Source of the DNA: Lysobacter sp. ISL-50
GTDB taxonomy: Bacteria > Pseudomonadota > Gammaproteobacteria > Xanthomonadales > Xanthomonadaceae
Direction of reading: 5' to 3'
Assembly (NCBI RefSeq): GCF_018612875.1
Contig: NZ_JAGGRI010000006.1
Coordinates: forward strand, 1 to 64,000
DNA length: 64,000 nt
Part shown: positions 1 through 11,132 of the stretch, piece by piece
How the letters are laid out: each line of letters begins with the position of its first letter
Numbering within the stretch: the first letter of the stretch is position 1
Position numbers and translations under genes: made by a program
Notes under the pieces: generated by a model
What the model saw: the letters and a program-made list of their open reading frames with translations, nothing else
Told to the model about the DNA's origin: nothing
The model's database searches: none

Positions 1-47
1 CTGGTCTCGCGAGTTACTAGCTGCGCCAAGCCAGAGCAAGACAAGAG

Positions 48-160
48 CCACAGTCACAGCCACAGCCACAGCCACAGCCACAGCCACAGCCAAGACCAGG
101 GCACAGGGCACAGGGCAAGGCAAGGCAAGGCAAGGCAAGGCAAGGCAAGGCAAGGCAAGG
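48..160. repeat. Two adjacent simple-sequence repeats upstream of cysU
   Basis: About seven CCACAG hexamers, one a TCACAG variant, lie at 48-92. Nine perfect CAAGG pentamers follow at 116-160. They sit in the 405-base gene-free stretch before cysU. Reading frames through them give only low-complexity peptides, so I treat the DNA as non-coding. The remaining 161-405 shows no gene I can support. Pentamer and hexamer tracts can change length by replication slippage; any effect on cysU expression is inference. Confidence 0.8.
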
Positions 161-405
161 ATCAAAGCAACGGCGGGGCACAGCAACAACCTCAGCAGCG
201 ACTCGGCATCTCGCCCCGAACCCGCCGAAATGACACCCCCGCCCCCCAACCGCCCATTCACCTCCCCGAAACCACCCAACGCCACAATCCCCACCCATAT
301 CGCCATCTCGCACCTCGAAACAACCAACGCACATTTCCAAAGGCCCGCGCATCTGCGATAGCGTCACCTCCTTCGCCCCCACAAAACCTCTGCCGCCCAC
401 GCCAC

Positions 406-1272
406 ATGAGCGAGCACGCCCTTCCCCTGCCGACCTCCGCCACCCGCTGGCGCCGGCCGTTACCCGGTCTCGGCCTCGGCCTGGGCATCGGCATGACCTG
501 GCTCGGCCTGATCGTCCTGCTGCCGCTGGCCGCGCTGATCCTGCGCTCCGGCGGCCTCGGCATGGCCGGCTGGGTGCGCACGGTCTCCGATCCGCTGGTG
601 CTGTCCGCCCTGCGGGTCAGCTTCCTGAGCGCCTTCATCGCCGCGGTGACCGCGCTGGTGTTCGGCGCGCTGATCGCCTGGGTGCTGGTTCGCTACCGCT
701 TCCCCGGCCGGCGCCTGATGGACGCCCTGGTCGATCTGCCGTTCGCGCTGCCCACCGCGGTCGCCGGCATCACCCTGGCGGCGATCTACGACGAGACCGG
801 CTGGATCGGCCAACTGCTGCAGCCCTTCGGCATCAAGCTGGTCAACAATCTCACCGGCATCGTCATCGCGCTGATCTTCATCGGCCTGCCGTTCGCGGTG
901 CGCACGGTGCAGCCGGTGCTGGAAGCGCTGGGCCGCGAACAGGAAGAAGCCGCGATCTCGCTCGGCGCCTCGCGCCTGACCGCGCTGCGCCGCGTGGTCC
1001 TGCCCGAATTGCTGCCGGCGCTGCTGACCGGTTTCTCGCTGGCGTTCGCGCGCGGCCTGGGCGAGTACGGCTCGGTGATCTTCATCGCCGGCAACCTGCC
1101 GATGAAAACCCAGATCGCGCCGCTGCTGATCACCATCCGCCTGTTCGAGGACGAAGGCATCAACGCCGCGATCGTGCTGGCGACCTTGCTGCTGCTGATG
1201 TCGTTCGCCTGCCTGGTCGCGATCAATGCCGCGTCCGCGTTTTTCTCGCACGGCAATCGCCGCGATGGCTGA
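406..1272 (+). CDS. cysU: Sulfate/thiosulfate ABC transporter permease CysU (CysT)
   Basis: Inner-membrane permease subunit of the sulfate/thiosulfate importer that feeds cysteine synthesis. The 288-residue protein has several hydrophobic segments and the EAA loop of binding-protein-dependent permeases at about residues 181-200 (EAAISLGASRL then VVLP), which docks on the CysA ATPase. The ATG at 406 leaves a polar N-terminus of about 20 residues before the first membrane segment. It is first in a cysU-cysW-cysA run; its stop overlaps the start of cysW. The periplasmic binding protein is not visible and may lie left of the window. Assignment to CysU rather than CysW rests on gene order and the sequence around the EAA loop. 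Confidence 0.93.
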   Translation: MSEHALPLPTSATRWRRPLPGLGLGLGIGMTWLGLIVLLPLAALILRSGGLGMAGWVRTVSDPLVLSALRVSFLSAFIAAVTALVFGALIAWVLVRYRFPGRRLMDALVDLPFALPTAVAGITLAAIYDETGWIGQLLQPFGIKLVNNLTGIVIALIFIGLPFAVRTVQPVLEALGREQEEAAISLGASRLTALRRVVLPELLPALLTGFSLAFARGLGEYGSVIFIAGNLPMKTQIAPLLITIRLFEDEGINAAIVLATLLLLMSFACLVAINAASAFFSHGNRRDG

Positions 1273-2137
1273 GCCGCGCCTGCCGCCGCAACGCGATCCC
1301 CTGCAGGAGCCGGCCTGGGTGCGTTGGCTGCTGATCGGCGCGGCCGGCGCGATCATGCTGCTGATCGTGGTGCTGCCGCTGCTGATGCTGCTCGGCACCG
1401 CCTTCGGCAACGGCCTGAAGGCCTGGTTGAACGCGGTCACCGAACCCAACACGGTGGCGGCGCTGAAACTCACCTTGCTCACCGCCGCGATCGTGGTGCC
1501 GGTCAACGCGATCTGCGGCGTGTTCGCGGCCTGGGCGCTGACCCGCTTCGAATTCCGCGGCAAGCGCATGCTGCTGGCGCTGATCGATCTGCCGTTCGCG
1601 GTGTCGCCGGTGGTCGCCGGCCTGTGCCTGATCCTGTTGTTCAGCCCGTCGCACGGCTTCTTCGCCGATGTCCTCAACGCCTACGACCTCAAGATCATGT
1701 TCGCCACGCCCGGGATCGTGCTGGCGACGATGTTCGTGACCTTCCCGTTCGTGGTGCGCGAGCTGATTCCGTTGATGGAACAGCAAGGCAGCGACGAGGA
1801 ACTGGCCGCGCGCTCGCTCGGCGCCAACGCCTGGAGCATGTTCTTCCGCGTGACCCTGCCCAACATCAAATGGGGCCTGCTCTACGGCGTGCTGTTGTGC
1901 AGCGCGCGGGCGATGGGCGAGTTCGGCGCGGTCACGGTGGTGTCGGGCAACGTCGTCGGCAAGACCAATACGCTGTCGCTGCATGTGGAAGTGTTGTTCA
2001 ACCACCCCGGCGACCCGACTCCGGCATTCGCGGTGGCTTCGCTGCTGGCCGGTCTGGCCTTGATCACCCTGGTGATCAAGATCTGGCTGGAAGCGCGACA
2101 TGGCGACGCGCTTGCGCGTTCGCACCGCAGGCATTGA
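1265..2137 (+). CDS. cysW: Sulfate ABC transporter permease CysW
   Basis: Second inner-membrane permease of the sulfate/thiosulfate importer, 290 residues. The EAA-type loop is at about residues 178-199 (DEELAARSLGANAW then RVTLP). I choose the ATG at 1265 because it overlaps the cysU stop in the common translational-coupling arrangement and gives a normal CysW length; an upstream in-frame start at 1226 would add 13 residues inside cysU. The hydrophobic profile matches a six-helix permease. The gene is followed after 35 bases by cysA, consistent with one transcript. Confidence 0.93.
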   Translation: MAEPRLPPQRDPLQEPAWVRWLLIGAAGAIMLLIVVLPLLMLLGTAFGNGLKAWLNAVTEPNTVAALKLTLLTAAIVVPVNAICGVFAAWALTRFEFRGKRMLLALIDLPFAVSPVVAGLCLILLFSPSHGFFADVLNAYDLKIMFATPGIVLATMFVTFPFVVRELIPLMEQQGSDEELAARSLGANAWSMFFRVTLPNIKWGLLYGVLLCSARAMGEFGAVTVVSGNVVGKTNTLSLHVEVLFNHPGDPTPAFAVASLLAGLALITLVIKIWLEARHGDALARSHRRH

Positions 2138-2172
2138 TTCACCGAGCATCGTTTCACTAGGTATCGCCACGA

Positions 2173-3216
<1,044 letters not shown>

Positions 3217-3250
3217 GGATATCGGATCGAAGCTCGGCCGGTGGCTTTGA

Positions 3251-4498
<1,248 letters not shown>

Positions 4499-4510
4499 CC
4501 ATCAACCGTC

Positions 4511-5104
4511 ATGCCATCCAGTCCGTTCATGAGATTTGATACCGAAACTGATGCAACATCATCGATCGAACTAGCGGCTGAGTTCTTTGAAGCCAGCAAA
4601 TCGGATGATCGATATTGGAAGTGGTATGTCATAGCCCTGCATAGCGGCATGCAGGGTTTGTTTTGCATGGCGCTTGACAACGGAAATGAACTCCTCGTTC
4701 AAAAATCCAGCACCGCGCAAAAGATGATCAGTGCACTGGATAGTGGCACACCCTATCCGCCCCCCTATATGGACAACTTCGTAAATCTGTACACGAAACT
4801 TTTGTCAGTCCGCAATTTGAGAGCCGGCGCGAAAGCACTTCCGTCAGAAGGCGACCACAAAGCTGCCATCGAGAGCTTCGATCAAACCAGGAACGATCTA
4901 GTCCACTTCAACACTAAATCCTGGTCAGTATCAAGAAATCACCGACTCAAGGAAGCACTCATCTTTTGCGGAATATCGGCCTACGTGCGCAACGAGAGTG
5001 GATCCATCTTGTGGCATGACGAACATCTACAAGATAGAACAAATGCAGCGTGGAACCTGCTTGAAATACGACTTAAAAACGCGTTGCGTGAACTCTCTCA
5101 TTAA
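4511..5104 (+). CDS. HEPN-like hypothetical protein, AT-rich (likely acquired)
   Basis: No function recognised with confidence. The 197-residue protein is helical-looking and contains RNDLVHF at residues 127-133, which fits the R-N-x3-H signature of HEPN ribonuclease-fold proteins (R127, N128, H132). A helix-rich stretch (YWKWYVIALHSGMQGLFCM) precedes it, as in other solo HEPN proteins. Base composition and codon use are visibly more AT-rich than all neighbours, suggesting recent transfer. It starts 12 bases after hemB and could share its transcript. There is no adjacent nucleotidyltransferase partner of the MNT type. HEPN proteins often act in RNA cleavage, defence or toxin systems; that role here is inference from one motif. 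Confidence 0.6.
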   Translation: MPSSPFMRFDTETDATSSIELAAEFFEASKSDDRYWKWYVIALHSGMQGLFCMALDNGNELLVQKSSTAQKMISALDSGTPYPPPYMDNFVNLYTKLLSVRNLRAGAKALPSEGDHKAAIESFDQTRNDLVHFNTKSWSVSRNHRLKEALIFCGISAYVRNESGSILWHDEHLQDRTNAAWNLLEIRLKNALRELSH

Positions 5105-5208
5105 CGACGGCACACGTTGTCAGATCGTTCTCGCATCAGCATCTTTGTAACTTGCTGTCATCATCCCCATACCACGAGGCCGGCCGCACGGCCCCGCGGT
5201 GAACTACG

Positions 5209-5523
5209 TCAGAACGAGTGGAAGGTGCAGAAGTCGATCACGGTGACGCCGGGCTGGCTGGCATAGCCATACAGCTGCGTTTCGCAATCGCTCTGCGTGG
5301 CGGCGGAGATGTGCGCATAGGTGTAGGTGTAACGGAGCGGGCCGTTCGGGCCGGGGACGGTATGCGGTTGCACCCAACGCACGGTCGCGTCCCAGGTGCC
5401 CCAACTGGGTTGCGGAGGCTGCGGGTTGGTGCCGCCGATCGGAGCGGCCAGCGACGGCGCCGCGGCGACCGTCAACAGCAACGACAACCACAAGCCCCCT
5501 GTACGACGTTTCATGTTGCGCAT
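5209..5523 (-). CDS. Small secreted protein of unknown function
   Basis: Unrecognised 104-residue protein. The ATG at 5523 follows an AAGGA ribosome-binding site and opens a clear Sec signal peptide: basic start (MRNMKRR), a Leu/Val-rich core, then an AAP-SLAAP cleavage region near residue 25. The mature part is about 80 residues, rich in Tyr and Thr, with two cysteines (in SDCETQ and DFCTFHSF) that could form one disulfide in the periplasm. Longer in-frame starts up to 5679 would bury the signal peptide and lack a good ribosome-binding site. Function cannot be inferred from the neighbours. Confidence 0.65.
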   Translation of the reverse strand: MRNMKRRTGGLWLSLLLTVAAAPSLAAPIGGTNPQPPQPSWGTWDATVRWVQPHTVPGPNGPLRYTYTYAHISAATQSDCETQLYGYASQPGVTVIDFCTFHSF

Positions 5524-5732
5524 CGAAAGTCCTTTTTGGTCAGCCACCGAGTGTGGCCGGCGCAGCATAGGCACCCGGCGCCAGGCGAGGCCGCGCGCGC
5601 ATGCGCGAATCCGATGGGCGGCGAATGGACGCGGATCGGCGGAATCGCGGCGCGGCGCGCGCGCACGATCCTCATGCACTGCATCAAACGCGCGCGACCG
5701 TTGGCGCCCGACGAGTGGCTGGCCGCTGCGCG

Positions 5733-6647
5733 TTACTGCGCCGTGGCGGCCGCACCGCAGCCGGCCTTGCCCGTCGCTGCCGGCGCCTTCATCCGGTAGA
5801 TGTCCTGCTTGCCGGCCTTCGGCGATTTGGCGGTGCCGTTGAGCAACAGCTCGCCGGGCTTGTTCCAGTCGATCACCGGGCCGTAGGTAAAACCGTCCTC
5901 GCTGTTGAACGACAGCGGCAAGAGTTCAGCGTGGCCGTATTGGCGGCCGTCGCATTGGGCGACGAACAAACGCACCGCTTTGGTCTTGACGTCGTCCGAG
6001 CGGGTGAACACGATCGCGCGCCCATCGCCGAGCCAGGTCGCGTCGAATTCGTCCGCGTCGGTGTTGATGCCCGGAACCGGTTGCGGATCGACGAAGGCCT
6101 TGCCGTCCCAGCGCGCGATCCACAGATCCTGGCCGCCGGCGCCGCCGCGTCCGTCGCTGGCGAACATCAGGTGCTGGCCGTCGCGGCTCGGCGTCGGCGC
6201 CCATTCGCTGCCGGAGGTGTTGACCCCGGGGCCGAGGTTCTCGGCCGGGCCGTAGCCGCCGTCGTCCAATACCGCGGCGCGATACAGGTCTTCGTTGCCC
6301 AGGCCGCCGGGGCGGTCGGAGAAGAAATACAACCAGCGGCCGTCGCCGCTGAACATGGGGTCGTAGTCCTTGGACGGCGTGTTGATCGACAACGGCTCGG
6401 GGTTCTGCCAGCGGCCATCGACCCGGTGGGCCTGCCACAGGTCGCGCCCGGCCGGTCCGCCGGGGCGGTCGCTGCTGCCCCAGACGATGCGCCGTCCGTC
6501 GGGACTCACGCTCGCGCGCACCTCGCTGTGCGGGGTCGAGACAATGCCCATGCCTTCTATGCCGAATTCGCTCAGGCCCGCGTGGACCGTGCTGGCGAGC
6601 CCACAGGCGAGGAGTACACTCGATCCTAAGACCCTGGCGTGCCGCAT
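5733..6647 (-). CDS. Secreted WD40-like (PD40/TolB-type) beta-propeller protein
   Basis: Exported protein of 304 residues from the ATG at 6647, starting with a signal peptide ending near STVHA. The body holds repeated PD40-type blades with the pattern S-x-DGR-x-x-x-F/W-x-S-DR (for example [20 protein letters not shown], then [48 protein letters not shown]). Such propellers occur in TolB and in many periplasmic binding or scaffolding proteins. There is no peptidase or other catalytic domain after the blades, so I call only the fold. An upstream ATG at 6674 would add nine residues. It is divergent from aroE with almost no spacer. Confidence 0.75.
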   Translation of the reverse strand: MRHARVLGSSVLLACGLASTVHAGLSEFGIEGMGIVSTPHSEVRASVSPDGRRIVWGSSDRPGGPAGRDLWQAHRVDGRWQNPEPLSINTPSKDYDPMFSGDGRWLYFFSDRPGGLGNEDLYRAAVLDDGGYGPAENLGPGVNTSGSEWAPTPSRDGQHLMFASDGRGGAGGQDLWIARWDGKAFVDPQPVPGINTDADEFDATWLGDGRAIVFTRSDDVKTKAVRLFVAQCDGRQYGHAELLPLSFNSEDGFTYGPVIDWNKPGELLLNGTAKSPKAGKQDIYRMKAPAATGKAGCGAAATAQ

Positions 6648-6695
6648 TGTGCGTCTCCCAACGGAAGGGTCCACAGTCTAGAACGAGGCGCGCTC

Positions 6696-7565
6696 ATGTC
6701 GATGGATTCCAGTTCGTCCAGCCCGGTCCTGCGTTACGCGGTCTTCGGCCATCCGGTCGCCCACTCGCTGTCGCCGCGCATCCATGCCGCGTTCGCGCGC
6801 CAGTTCGGGATCGCGCTGGAGTACGTCGGCGTGGACGCCGCGCCGGAGCGCTTCGACGTGGCCCTGGCCGAATTCGCCGCCGAGGGCGGACTGGGCGCCA
6901 ACATCACCCTGCCGTTGAAGACCCGCGCCGCCAGCATCTGCTCGCATTTGAGCGATCGCGCCCACCGCGCCGGCGCGGTCAACACGCTGATCCGCAGCGC
7001 CACCGGTTGGGAAGGCGACAACACCGACGGCGTCGGCCTGATCCGCGATCTCACCGAACGCCACGGCCTGGACCTGCGCGAGCGCCGCACCTTGCTGATC
7101 GGCGCGGGCGGCGCGGCGCGCGGCGTGGCGCCGGCGCTGCTGGATGCCGGCATCGGCGATCTGTTCATCGTCAACCGCACGCCCGAACGCGCCGACGCGC
7201 TCGCCGACACGCTTGGCCTGCCCGGCCGCGTGCATCCGCGTTACTTGTCCGACGTGAGCACGCTCGGCAACTTCGACCTGATCGTCAACGCGACCTCGGC
7301 CGCGCGCGACGACGCCATGCCGACCCTGCCGATGAGTCTGGCCACGCCGCGCACCGCGGCGGTGGACCTGAGCTACGGCGAAGCGGCGATTGCGTTCCTG
7401 GCCTGGGCCAAGGTCGCCGGCGCGCACGATCGCATCGACGGCCTGGGCATGCTGGTCGAACAGGCCGCGGAAAGTTTCGAGCGCTGGCACCGCAAGCGCC
7501 CGGACACCGATCCGGTGTACGCGCAGCTGCGCCAGGGCGCGTTGTCGCTGGTCACGGCGGACTGA
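6696..7565 (+). CDS. aroE: Shikimate dehydrogenase
   Basis: NADPH-dependent reduction of 3-dehydroshikimate to shikimate in chorismate synthesis; cytoplasmic, 289 residues. The substrate motif SLSPRIH is at residues 24-30, the catalytic Lys is K75 in LPLKTRAA, paired with D111 in NTDGVG. The nucleotide-binding glycine loop [10 protein letters not shown] lies near 134-143, followed by NRTPERA, the usual NADPH phosphate contact. I choose the ATG at 6696 because it gives normal family length; an in-frame ATG at 6639 overlaps the divergent gene's start region. Length and motifs match AroE rather than the quinate paralogue YdiB. Confidence 0.94.
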   Translation: MSMDSSSSSPVLRYAVFGHPVAHSLSPRIHAAFARQFGIALEYVGVDAAPERFDVALAEFAAEGGLGANITLPLKTRAASICSHLSDRAHRAGAVNTLIRSATGWEGDNTDGVGLIRDLTERHGLDLRERRTLLIGAGGAARGVAPALLDAGIGDLFIVNRTPERADALADTLGLPGRVHPRYLSDVSTLGNFDLIVNATSAARDDAMPTLPMSLATPRTAAVDLSYGEAAIAFLAWAKVAGAHDRIDGLGMLVEQAAESFERWHRKRPDTDPVYAQLRQGALSLVTAD

Positions 7566-7674
7566 GCGGCATGCGGTCGCGATCGGGCGCGCGTTCTTCG
7601 CGCGCATCGGCTTTTCGATGCCCGCGCCGCAAGCGATGCGATCGCGGTGGCGCCGCGGCGGTAAAGGCGTCGCG

Positions 7675-8016
7675 ATGAACGAGTTCCTGCTCTCGATGCT
7701 GACGAACCTGCTGATGGGATTGCCCGGCATGCTGCTGTACGTGCTCGGCCTGTCGCTGTGCCTGATGCGCAAGCCCTCGCTGGGCCGGGCCAGCACCTAC
7801 GCCGCCCTGGGTTTCGGCCTGTTGCTGCTCAGCACGTTGCTGAGCCTGGGCAGTCAAGCCTGGATCATGTGGTCGGCGCAGCACGAACACGCCTCGATCA
7901 GTTCGCTCTCGATCCGGGTGGCCGTGCTGAGCATCGCCAGCACCCTGCTCTCGCTGACCGGCGTCGGCTTGCTGCTCGCGGCGATCCTCGTTCGCCGGCC
8001 CGCGCAGGGCGGCTGA
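7675..8016 (+). CDS. Small membrane protein of unknown function
   Basis: Unrecognised 113-residue protein that is mostly hydrophobic. Three transmembrane segments are apparent: about residues 8-30 ([16 protein letters not shown]), 42-62 ([19 protein letters not shown]) and 80-107 ([20 protein letters not shown]), with a short basic tail. The ATG at 7675 begins MNEF and leaves no long soluble leader; in-frame codons upstream overlap aroE. It follows aroE by 109 bases and is 7 bases ahead of the Cys-cluster gene, so those two may be co-transcribed. No domain is recognised. Confidence 0.6.
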   Translation: MNEFLLSMLTNLLMGLPGMLLYVLGLSLCLMRKPSLGRASTYAALGFGLLLLSTLLSLGSQAWIMWSAQHEHASISSLSIRVAVLSIASTLLSLTGVGLLLAAILVRRPAQGG

Positions 8017-8023
8017 GCCGGCC

Positions 8024-8281
8024 ATGCGTTGCCGCGACCAATGCGGCGCGTGTTGCATCGCGCCTTCGATCACCTCGCCGATTCCCGGCATGCCGCACGG
8101 CAAGCCGGCCGGAATTCCGTGCGTGCAACTGGACGACGAATTGCGTTGCCGCTTGTTCGGCCAGCCGGAGCGGCCGGCGTTCTGCGCGTCGTTGCGGCCT
8201 TCGGTCGAGATGTGCGGACGCGACCGCAGCGAGGCGATGGCTTCGTTGGCGGAGTTGGAGCGGGCGACCGCGCCGAACTGA
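8024..8281 (+). CDS. YkgJ-family cysteine-cluster protein
   Basis: Small 85-residue protein with the N-terminal cysteine cluster [15 protein letters not shown] (Cys 3, 7, 10, 11) and further cysteines in [22 protein letters not shown] and EMCGRD. This spacing matches the YkgJ / putative zinc- or iron-chelating family, whose members bind a metal through conserved cysteines; the biochemical role of the family is not well defined. It starts 7 bases after the preceding membrane protein stop. Complete for the short form of this family. Confidence 0.85.
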   Translation: MRCRDQCGACCIAPSITSPIPGMPHGKPAGIPCVQLDDELRCRLFGQPERPAFCASLRPSVEMCGRDRSEAMASLAELERATAPN

Positions 8282-8320
8282 GCGGTCGTCGGCGGTACGC
8301 GATGGCCGCTGTCATCGTTG

Positions 8321-8735
8321 CGCCGTTGCTGTTGCCCCCTTTGAAAAAGGGGGCGAACGGCCGCGCAGCGGTCGTGGGGGATTTGCTTTTGCTGTTCTAT
8401 GCGGGCAAAAAGCAAATCCCCCCCTGCCCCCCTTTTTCAAAGGGGGGAAGCGGTAGGTAGGGATGTGAAGGCGGGTTGGGGACGAAGGACGAATCGCATC
8501 GTGTCTGTGCGTATCGAAGCGAACCGCAGCGCCGTTGCTGTTGCCCCCTTTGAAAAAGGGGGCGAACGGCCGCGCAGCGGACGTGGGGGATTTGCTTTTG
8601 CTGTTCTATGCGGGCAAAAAGCAAATCCCCCCTGCCCCCCTTTTTCAAAGGGGGGAAGCGGTAGGTAGGGATGTGAAGGCCGGGTTGGGAGCGAAGGACG
8701 AATCGCATCGTGTCTGTGCGTATCGAAACGAACCG
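8321..8735. repeat. Tandem duplication of a ~205-bp palindrome-bearing unit
   Basis: Two nearly identical direct copies, about 8321-8528 and 8530-8735, with a period of about 209 bases. Each copy begins GCCGTTGCTGTTGCCCCC, carries the palindrome CCCCCTTTGAAAAAGGGGG, then GGGGGATTTGCTTTT and its inverted counterpart AAGCAAATCCCCCC, then CCCCTTTTTCAAAGGGG, and ends with GTCTGTGCGTATCGAA. The same palindrome family occurs near 30041 and 39332. The region between 8282 and the DUF58 stop at 8752 holds nothing else. Confidence 0.85.
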
Positions 8736-8751
8736 CCGCGGGCTTATTGCC

Positions 8752-10146
8752 TCAGAGCAACCCGTCACGCTTGATCGCGAGATACTTCTCCACCAACGAC
8801 GCCGCCAGCTGGCTGCAGCTCACGTCCAGGACCATGACCCCGTGATTGCGCAGGGCTTCGTGCGCGCGCACGCGGTGCTCCAGGTACTGCGCGGTGGCGC
8901 CGGCGCGGATCGCGCCGGACAGGTCGTCGACGTCTTCATCCAGCGCCTGGTCGAGCGAGCCTTCGCGCAGGCTCGCCACGCACACCAGATGGCGTCCGCG
9001 CAGCATGCGCACGGCGGCGAGCAGATCGTCCATGTCTTCGTCGCGCAGGTTCGTCACCAGCATCACCAGCGAGCGGCGGCGCTGGCGCAGCGACAGTTCG
9101 GTGGCCGCGGCGAGGAAGTCGGTGGCGATCGGCTGCGGCTGCAGCGCGTAGCTGGCGCGCAGCAGGTTGTCGATCGCGCCGACGCCGCGCTGCGGCGGCA
9201 CCCAGCGGCTCTGGCCGCCGTTGGCGAGCAGGCCGACGCCGTCGCCCTGGCGCAGCGCCAGATACGCCACCACCAGCGCCGCGTCGAGGACGTGATCGAA
9301 ATGCGACAAGGCGCCGTCGCGCGCCATCAGCCGGCGGCCGGTGTCGAGCATCAGCACCAGTTGCTGGTTGCGTTCGTCCTGGTACTCGCGCGAGATCAGC
9401 CGGCGCGCGCGCGCGGTCGCCTTCCAGTCGATCTGACGCAGGCTGTCGCCGACGCGGTATTCGCGCATCTGATGGAAATCGGTGCCTTCGCCGCGGCGGC
9501 GCTTGACGTGCGCGCCGACCAGCCGCGAGGCCTGTTCGGCGCTGAACATCGCGAACTTGGCCAGCGGCGCGAAATTGGGGAACACGCGCACGCGCTGGAT
9601 TTCGCCGGTCACCCGCGACTGCCACCACAGGCCCCACGGCGAATGCATGCGCAACTGCACGCCGTCGAACTGGAAATCGCCGCGCATGTTGGCGCGCAAT
9701 TGGTAATCGAAGATCGCAGCTTCCCCGCGGCGCAGATCGAGCCGGCGCGGCAGATCGCGCATCGCCCAGCCGCCGGGATGCAGATCGAACGCGTCCACCC
9801 GCTGGCGGCGCTGACTCGCCTCCACGATCAGGGTGACCGGGCGCTCCACACCGATCGCCCAGGTGTCGTGCATCTTGCGCGCGGCCTGCGGCGTCGGCGC
9901 GCGCAACAGCCGCGCCAGATCGATCAGCGCAATCAGCAGCACCCCTATCGTCGCCGCCTGCCACGCCTGCGCCTGCAGCCAGCCCGCGCTCGCGGCCAGG
10001 CCCAGCGCCGACCACGGCAGCACCAGCCACGCCCAGCGCGGCGCCGGCCGCGCCCAACCGCGCCGCGGCAGCGCGCGATCGCGCGGCACCGACAGATCGG
10101 CCTCGCTGGAGGCGACCGGCAGCGGCGGCGGCAAGGCCGATTTCAT
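8752..10146 (-). CDS. DUF58 domain-containing protein
   Basis: Last gene of a seven-gene operon, 464 residues. Two hydrophobic segments near residues 34-80 suggest membrane anchoring. The DUF58 signature is in the middle: RRRGEGTDFHQMREYRVGD then LRQIDWKATARARRL. It continues into a von Willebrand A-like region (LVLMLDTGRRLMA), a fold often found in DUF58 proteins. DUF58 proteins are regularly encoded beside MoxR ATPases and are thought to be their clients or partners. Its start overlaps the moxR stop by 4 bases, indicating translational coupling. Exact function unknown. Confidence 0.88.
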   Translation of the reverse strand: MKSALPPPLPVASSEADLSVPRDRALPRRGWARPAPRWAWLVLPWSALGLAASAGWLQAQAWQAATIGVLLIALIDLARLLRAPTPQAARKMHDTWAIGVERPVTLIVEASQRRQRVDAFDLHPGGWAMRDLPRRLDLRRGEAAIFDYQLRANMRGDFQFDGVQLRMHSPWGLWWQSRVTGEIQRVRVFPNFAPLAKFAMFSAEQASRLVGAHVKRRRGEGTDFHQMREYRVGDSLRQIDWKATARARRLISREYQDERNQQLVLMLDTGRRLMARDGALSHFDHVLDAALVVAYLALRQGDGVGLLANGGQSRWVPPQRGVGAIDNLLRASYALQPQPIATDFLAAATELSLRQRRRSLVMLVTNLRDEDMDDLLAAVRMLRGRHLVCVASLREGSLDQALDEDVDDLSGAIRAGATAQYLEHRVRAHEALRNHGVMVLDVSCSQLAASLVEKYLAIKRDGLL

Positions 10147-11132
10147 TGACGCGGCGCTTCCACCGTGGCGAGCAGGGTGTGCAGCACGTCGTCGGGCGAC
10201 TGGCCTTCGATCTGCAACTCCGGCGCCAGCGCGATGCGATGGCGCAGCACCGGCTTGGCGACTTCGCGCACGTCGTCGGGAGTGACGAAATCGCGGCCCG
10301 ACAGCACCGCCTGCGCGCGCGCCGCGCGCACCAGCCCGAGGCTGCCGCGCGGGCCGGCACCGAGCGCGATGCCGGCCCAGTCGCGGGTCTTGCCGACGAT
10401 GCGCACGACGTAGTCGATCACCGCCTCGTCCACCCGCACCAGCGCGGTGCCCTGCTGCATCGCCACGATCTCTTCCGGTCCCAGCACGCGCTGCACCTGC
10501 GAGAGATCGAAATCCGACGCGCTGCGGCCCAGGCTGACCGCGGTGACCATGCGCTTCTCGTCGGCGCGGCTGGGGTAGTCGATCAGGATCTTCAGCAGGA
10601 ACCGGTCCAACTGCGCTTCGGGCAGCGGGTAAGTGCCTTCCTGCTCGACCGGGTTCTGCGTGGCCAGGGTCAGGAACGGCGGCGGCAGCTCGAAGCTGTG
10701 GCCTTCGATGGTGACCTGCAGTTCCTGCATCGCTTCGAGCAAGGCCGACTGGGTCTTGGCCGGGGCGCGATTGATTTCGTCGGCCAACAGCAAATTGGTG
10801 AAAACAGGGCCCCTGCGGATATTGAAGCTCTCCGTTTTAGGGTCGTACACCGCGTGCCCGCTGATATCGCTGGGCATCAGGTCGGGCGTGAACTGCACGC
10901 GCGCGTAGCCGCAGTCCAGGGCCTTGGACAGCGCGCGCACCACCAGGGTCTTGCCCAGGCCGGGCACGCCTTCCAGCAGCGCGTGGCCGCCGGCGAGCAA
11001 GGCGATGAGGATCTGGTCGAGAACGTCGGCCTGGCCGATGAAGGCCTTGCTGACTTGCTCGCGCACATCGGCGGCGCGTTGCGCCAGCGCGGCGCCGGTG
11101 ATCGGAACGAGCGGAGCGGCGTCGAGGCTCAT
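10143..11132 (-). CDS. MoxR-family AAA+ ATPase
   Basis: Cytoplasmic AAA+ ATPase, 329 residues, likely a chaperone for assembly or activation of its operon partners. Walker A GVPGLGKT is at residues 55-62 and the Walker B/MoxR signature LLADEINRAPAKTQ at about 113-126. The sensor 1 region is LATQNPVEQEGTYPLPEAQ, followed by LDRFL, all typical of the MoxR subfamily. The flanking genes (DUF58 downstream; DUF4350 and DUF4129 upstream) are the classical MoxR neighbourhood. Both ends overlap neighbours by 4 bases. Confidence 0.93.
   Translation of the reverse strand: MSLDAAPLVPITGAALAQRAADVREQVSKAFIGQADVLDQILIALLAGGHALLEGVPGLGKTLVVRALSKALDCGYARVQFTPDLMPSDISGHAVYDPKTESFNIRRGPVFTNLLLADEINRAPAKTQSALLEAMQELQVTIEGHSFELPPPFLTLATQNPVEQEGTYPLPEAQLDRFLLKILIDYPSRADEKRMVTAVSLGRSASDFDLSQVQRVLGPEEIVAMQQGTALVRVDEAVIDYVVRIVGKTRDWAGIALGAGPRGSLGLVRAARAQAVLSGRDFVTPDDVREVAKPVLRHRIALAPELQIEGQSPDDVLHTLLATVEAPRQ

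Noticed and set aside
17-400. A minus-strand frame with repeated LALPC and GC dipeptides over the simple repeats
   Set aside because: The peptide is purely a translation of CAAGG and CCACAG tracts, has no start signal and no known product.
5601-6629. A long plus-strand frame opposite the secreted propeller gene
   Set aside because: It is the antisense shadow of the PD40 protein; it is rich in Arg/Ala/Val with no recognisable domain.
8321-8735. Possible CRISPR array because of repeated units
   Set aside because: Only two copies of about 205 bases with palindromes, no short repeat-spacer pattern and no cas genes nearby.
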